From Thermoplasmata archaeon (GTDB taxonomy: Archaea; Thermoplasmatota; Thermoplasmata; Halarchaeoplasmatales; Halarchaeoplasmataceae), in contig SKVC01000013.1 of assembly GCA_007129655.1 (NCBI GenBank), positions 1-6,681 of the forward strand: a stretch of 6,681 nucleotides of DNA. The letters are read 5' to 3'. Under the pieces are notes generated by a model. That model had not been told where the DNA came from. It was given only the letters and a program-made list of their open reading frames with translations, and searched no databases. This document shows positions 5,634-6,681 of this stretch, in pieces. The position numbers were made by a program, and so were the translations under genes. How positions within the stretch are numbered: position 1 is the first letter of the stretch; every line of letters starts with the position of its first letter.

Positions 5634-6638
5634 TTAAATTAGATACTCGCTGTCCTTCATGACCAACTCACCGTCAAACCATACATCACAGTGTGTGAGT
5701 ATGTTGTCGAGATGTTCAGGACAACTCCAATCGGCGAAGGTCTCCTCGGCCATGGGATCTCCAAAAGCGATGTGGACTCCGGGAAATTTTTCATCCTGCA
5801 GCATATTATCGCTCAGTTCCTTCAGGAATATGTTGGTCCCCATTCCAAATTCACCTATGAGGGATGCACAATCATGTTGTTTGATGTATTTATTCAATTC
5901 AGTCATCAATTCCGTGTTCTCACAGCGGATATCCACAACCCTAGGTCTTTCTTTGGTCTCGACTTTGATGTGTATCGGGGTTTCTTGCAGATCCTTATGG
6001 AGATACTTGTTGCCCAAATAATCTCCGATTATTCCATCAACGACTATCTTACCGTCCATCTCGATGGGAGCAGTAAAAACTTCTCCATCCGGTAGGTTAT
6101 TCCAGTGTCCTACATTATGACATATTCCTGCAGAAGGAACCCATTTCCATGAATCCCGGAATTTAGCTGTGATATCCGTGCCTTGAGGATTCGTAACCCG
6201 TATAGTTTCTACGTCTTTTAATCGATCGTAGAGCTTATTAGTGAATTTTTCTATTTCGCTGTAATCCACCGCTAAAGCGTTCTTAACCACTTCTTCGGTT
6301 ATATTAACCATATGTCCATGCCGCCCACCCACCAATGCCGCATCTATGAAAGGACCTCGAACACTTTCTAGCTCACCCTCCATGGAGGATGCCGTCCAAA
6401 AAGTAACAGTCGAATCGAGTGCTGCCTTTTTTACTGCATCCGGGAAATGATCCAATGGGCGTTTACCGTAAAGGTCTAGATTAAAATACCTGACCATGGG
6501 TGTGATCTCCAGGGCGATAGCTCTAAGAGTCTTTCCTATATTTTCACTTTTTTTATCGGACAGTATGGTAACTCTATCCGATTCTTGCACACCCATACAG
6601 GTTATCACTGCGGTCCTACATCCTTCTTCAAGAGACAT
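5634..6638 (-). CDS. M29-family metallo-aminopeptidase
   Basis: This is a metal-dependent aminopeptidase of the M29 (thermophilic AmpS/AmpT-like) family, expected to remove N-terminal residues from peptides in the cytoplasm. The expected metal-site motifs are all visible: E186 in NLPDGEVFTAP, E263 in GEFGMGTN, H289 in HIAFGDP, and H316 with D318 in THCDVWFDGE. The N-terminal domain opens with the usual glycine- and valine-rich strand pattern (GVQESDRVTILSD, 16-28). At 334 residues it is shorter than the roughly 410 of bacterial enzymes, which fits the compact archaeal branch. There is no signal peptide. The ATG at 6638 has no Shine-Dalgarno site; TATA-like sequence lies about 27 bases upstream near the window edge. 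It may head a transcript with the two membrane protein genes. It may process peptides released by the proteasome, an inference from biochemistry rather than gene linkage. Confidence 0.88.
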   Translation of the reverse strand: MSLEEGCRTAVITCMGVQESDRVTILSDKKSENIGKTLRAIALEITPMVRYFNLDLYGKRPLDHFPDAVKKAALDSTVTFWTASSMEGELESVRGPFIDAALVGGRHGHMVNITEEVVKNALAVDYSEIEKFTNKLYDRLKDVETIRVTNPQGTDITAKFRDSWKWVPSAGICHNVGHWNNLPDGEVFTAPIEMDGKIVVDGIIGDYLGNKYLHKDLQETPIHIKVETKERPRVVDIRCENTELMTELNKYIKQHDCASLIGEFGMGTNIFLKELSDNMLQDEKFPGVHIAFGDPMAEETFADWSCPEHLDNILTHCDVWFDGELVMKDSEYLI

Positions 6639-6659
6639 GATATTATAACTCGGTTACAC

Positions 6660-6673
6660 ATATTACATACTTA
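6660..6673 (-). promoter_or_regulatory. possible TATA-like box of the aminopeptidase gene
   Basis: The minus strand reads TAAGTATGTAATAT through this stretch, centred about 27 bases upstream of the ATG at 6638. The spacing suits leaderless initiation, as for the DUF763 and glycosylase genes. The match to a TATA consensus is only fair, and the window ends a few bases upstream. Confidence 0.35.
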
Positions 6674-6681
6674 AATGTTTG

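Overview
The window looks like chromosomal DNA from an archaeon, most likely euryarchaeotal in the broad sense. The pointers are a proteasome-activating nucleotidase (PAN), a DUF763 gene, an archaeal-style M29 aminopeptidase, and TATA-like boxes about 26-27 bases ahead of several start codons. That spacing implies leaderless mRNAs, and no gene start here has a convincing Shine-Dalgarno site. I cannot resolve the order or genus. No mobile element, CRISPR array, tRNA or rRNA was seen.

Layout: positions 38-2418 (minus strand) hold a DUF763 gene followed by the PAN gene. They overlap by four bases (ATGA) and appear to share a leaderless promoter just upstream of 2418. Positions 2419-2755 form a 337-base non-coding region between this operon and the divergent plus-strand gene at 2756-3406. 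That gene encodes an endonuclease III-like HhH-GPD DNA glycosylase with an iron-sulfur cluster loop. Its 3' end overlaps, tail to tail, a minus-strand gene for a small membrane protein (3378-3896). Upstream of that, also on the minus strand, are a large GT-C-like membrane protein (3944-5596) and an M29-type aminopeptidase (5634-6638), separated by 47 and 37 bases and possibly co-transcribed.

The genes suggest housekeeping themes. PAN unfolds substrates for the 20S proteasome, and the M29 aminopeptidase could trim the resulting peptides. The HhH-GPD protein removes damaged bases. The GT-C-like protein probably transfers sugars from lipid carriers for the cell surface. DUF763 has no known function, but it carries a helix-hairpin-helix-like segment that hints at DNA binding.

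The least explained part is the intergenic region 2419-2755. It contains a strong-looking BRE/TATA promoter facing an open-reading-frame-free stretch. It also has three copies of an eight-base purine-rich motif, one inverted between two direct, and a 65-base, 71% GC element that folds into a long interrupted hairpin. This could be a small RNA locus or a structured alternative leader for the glycosylase gene.
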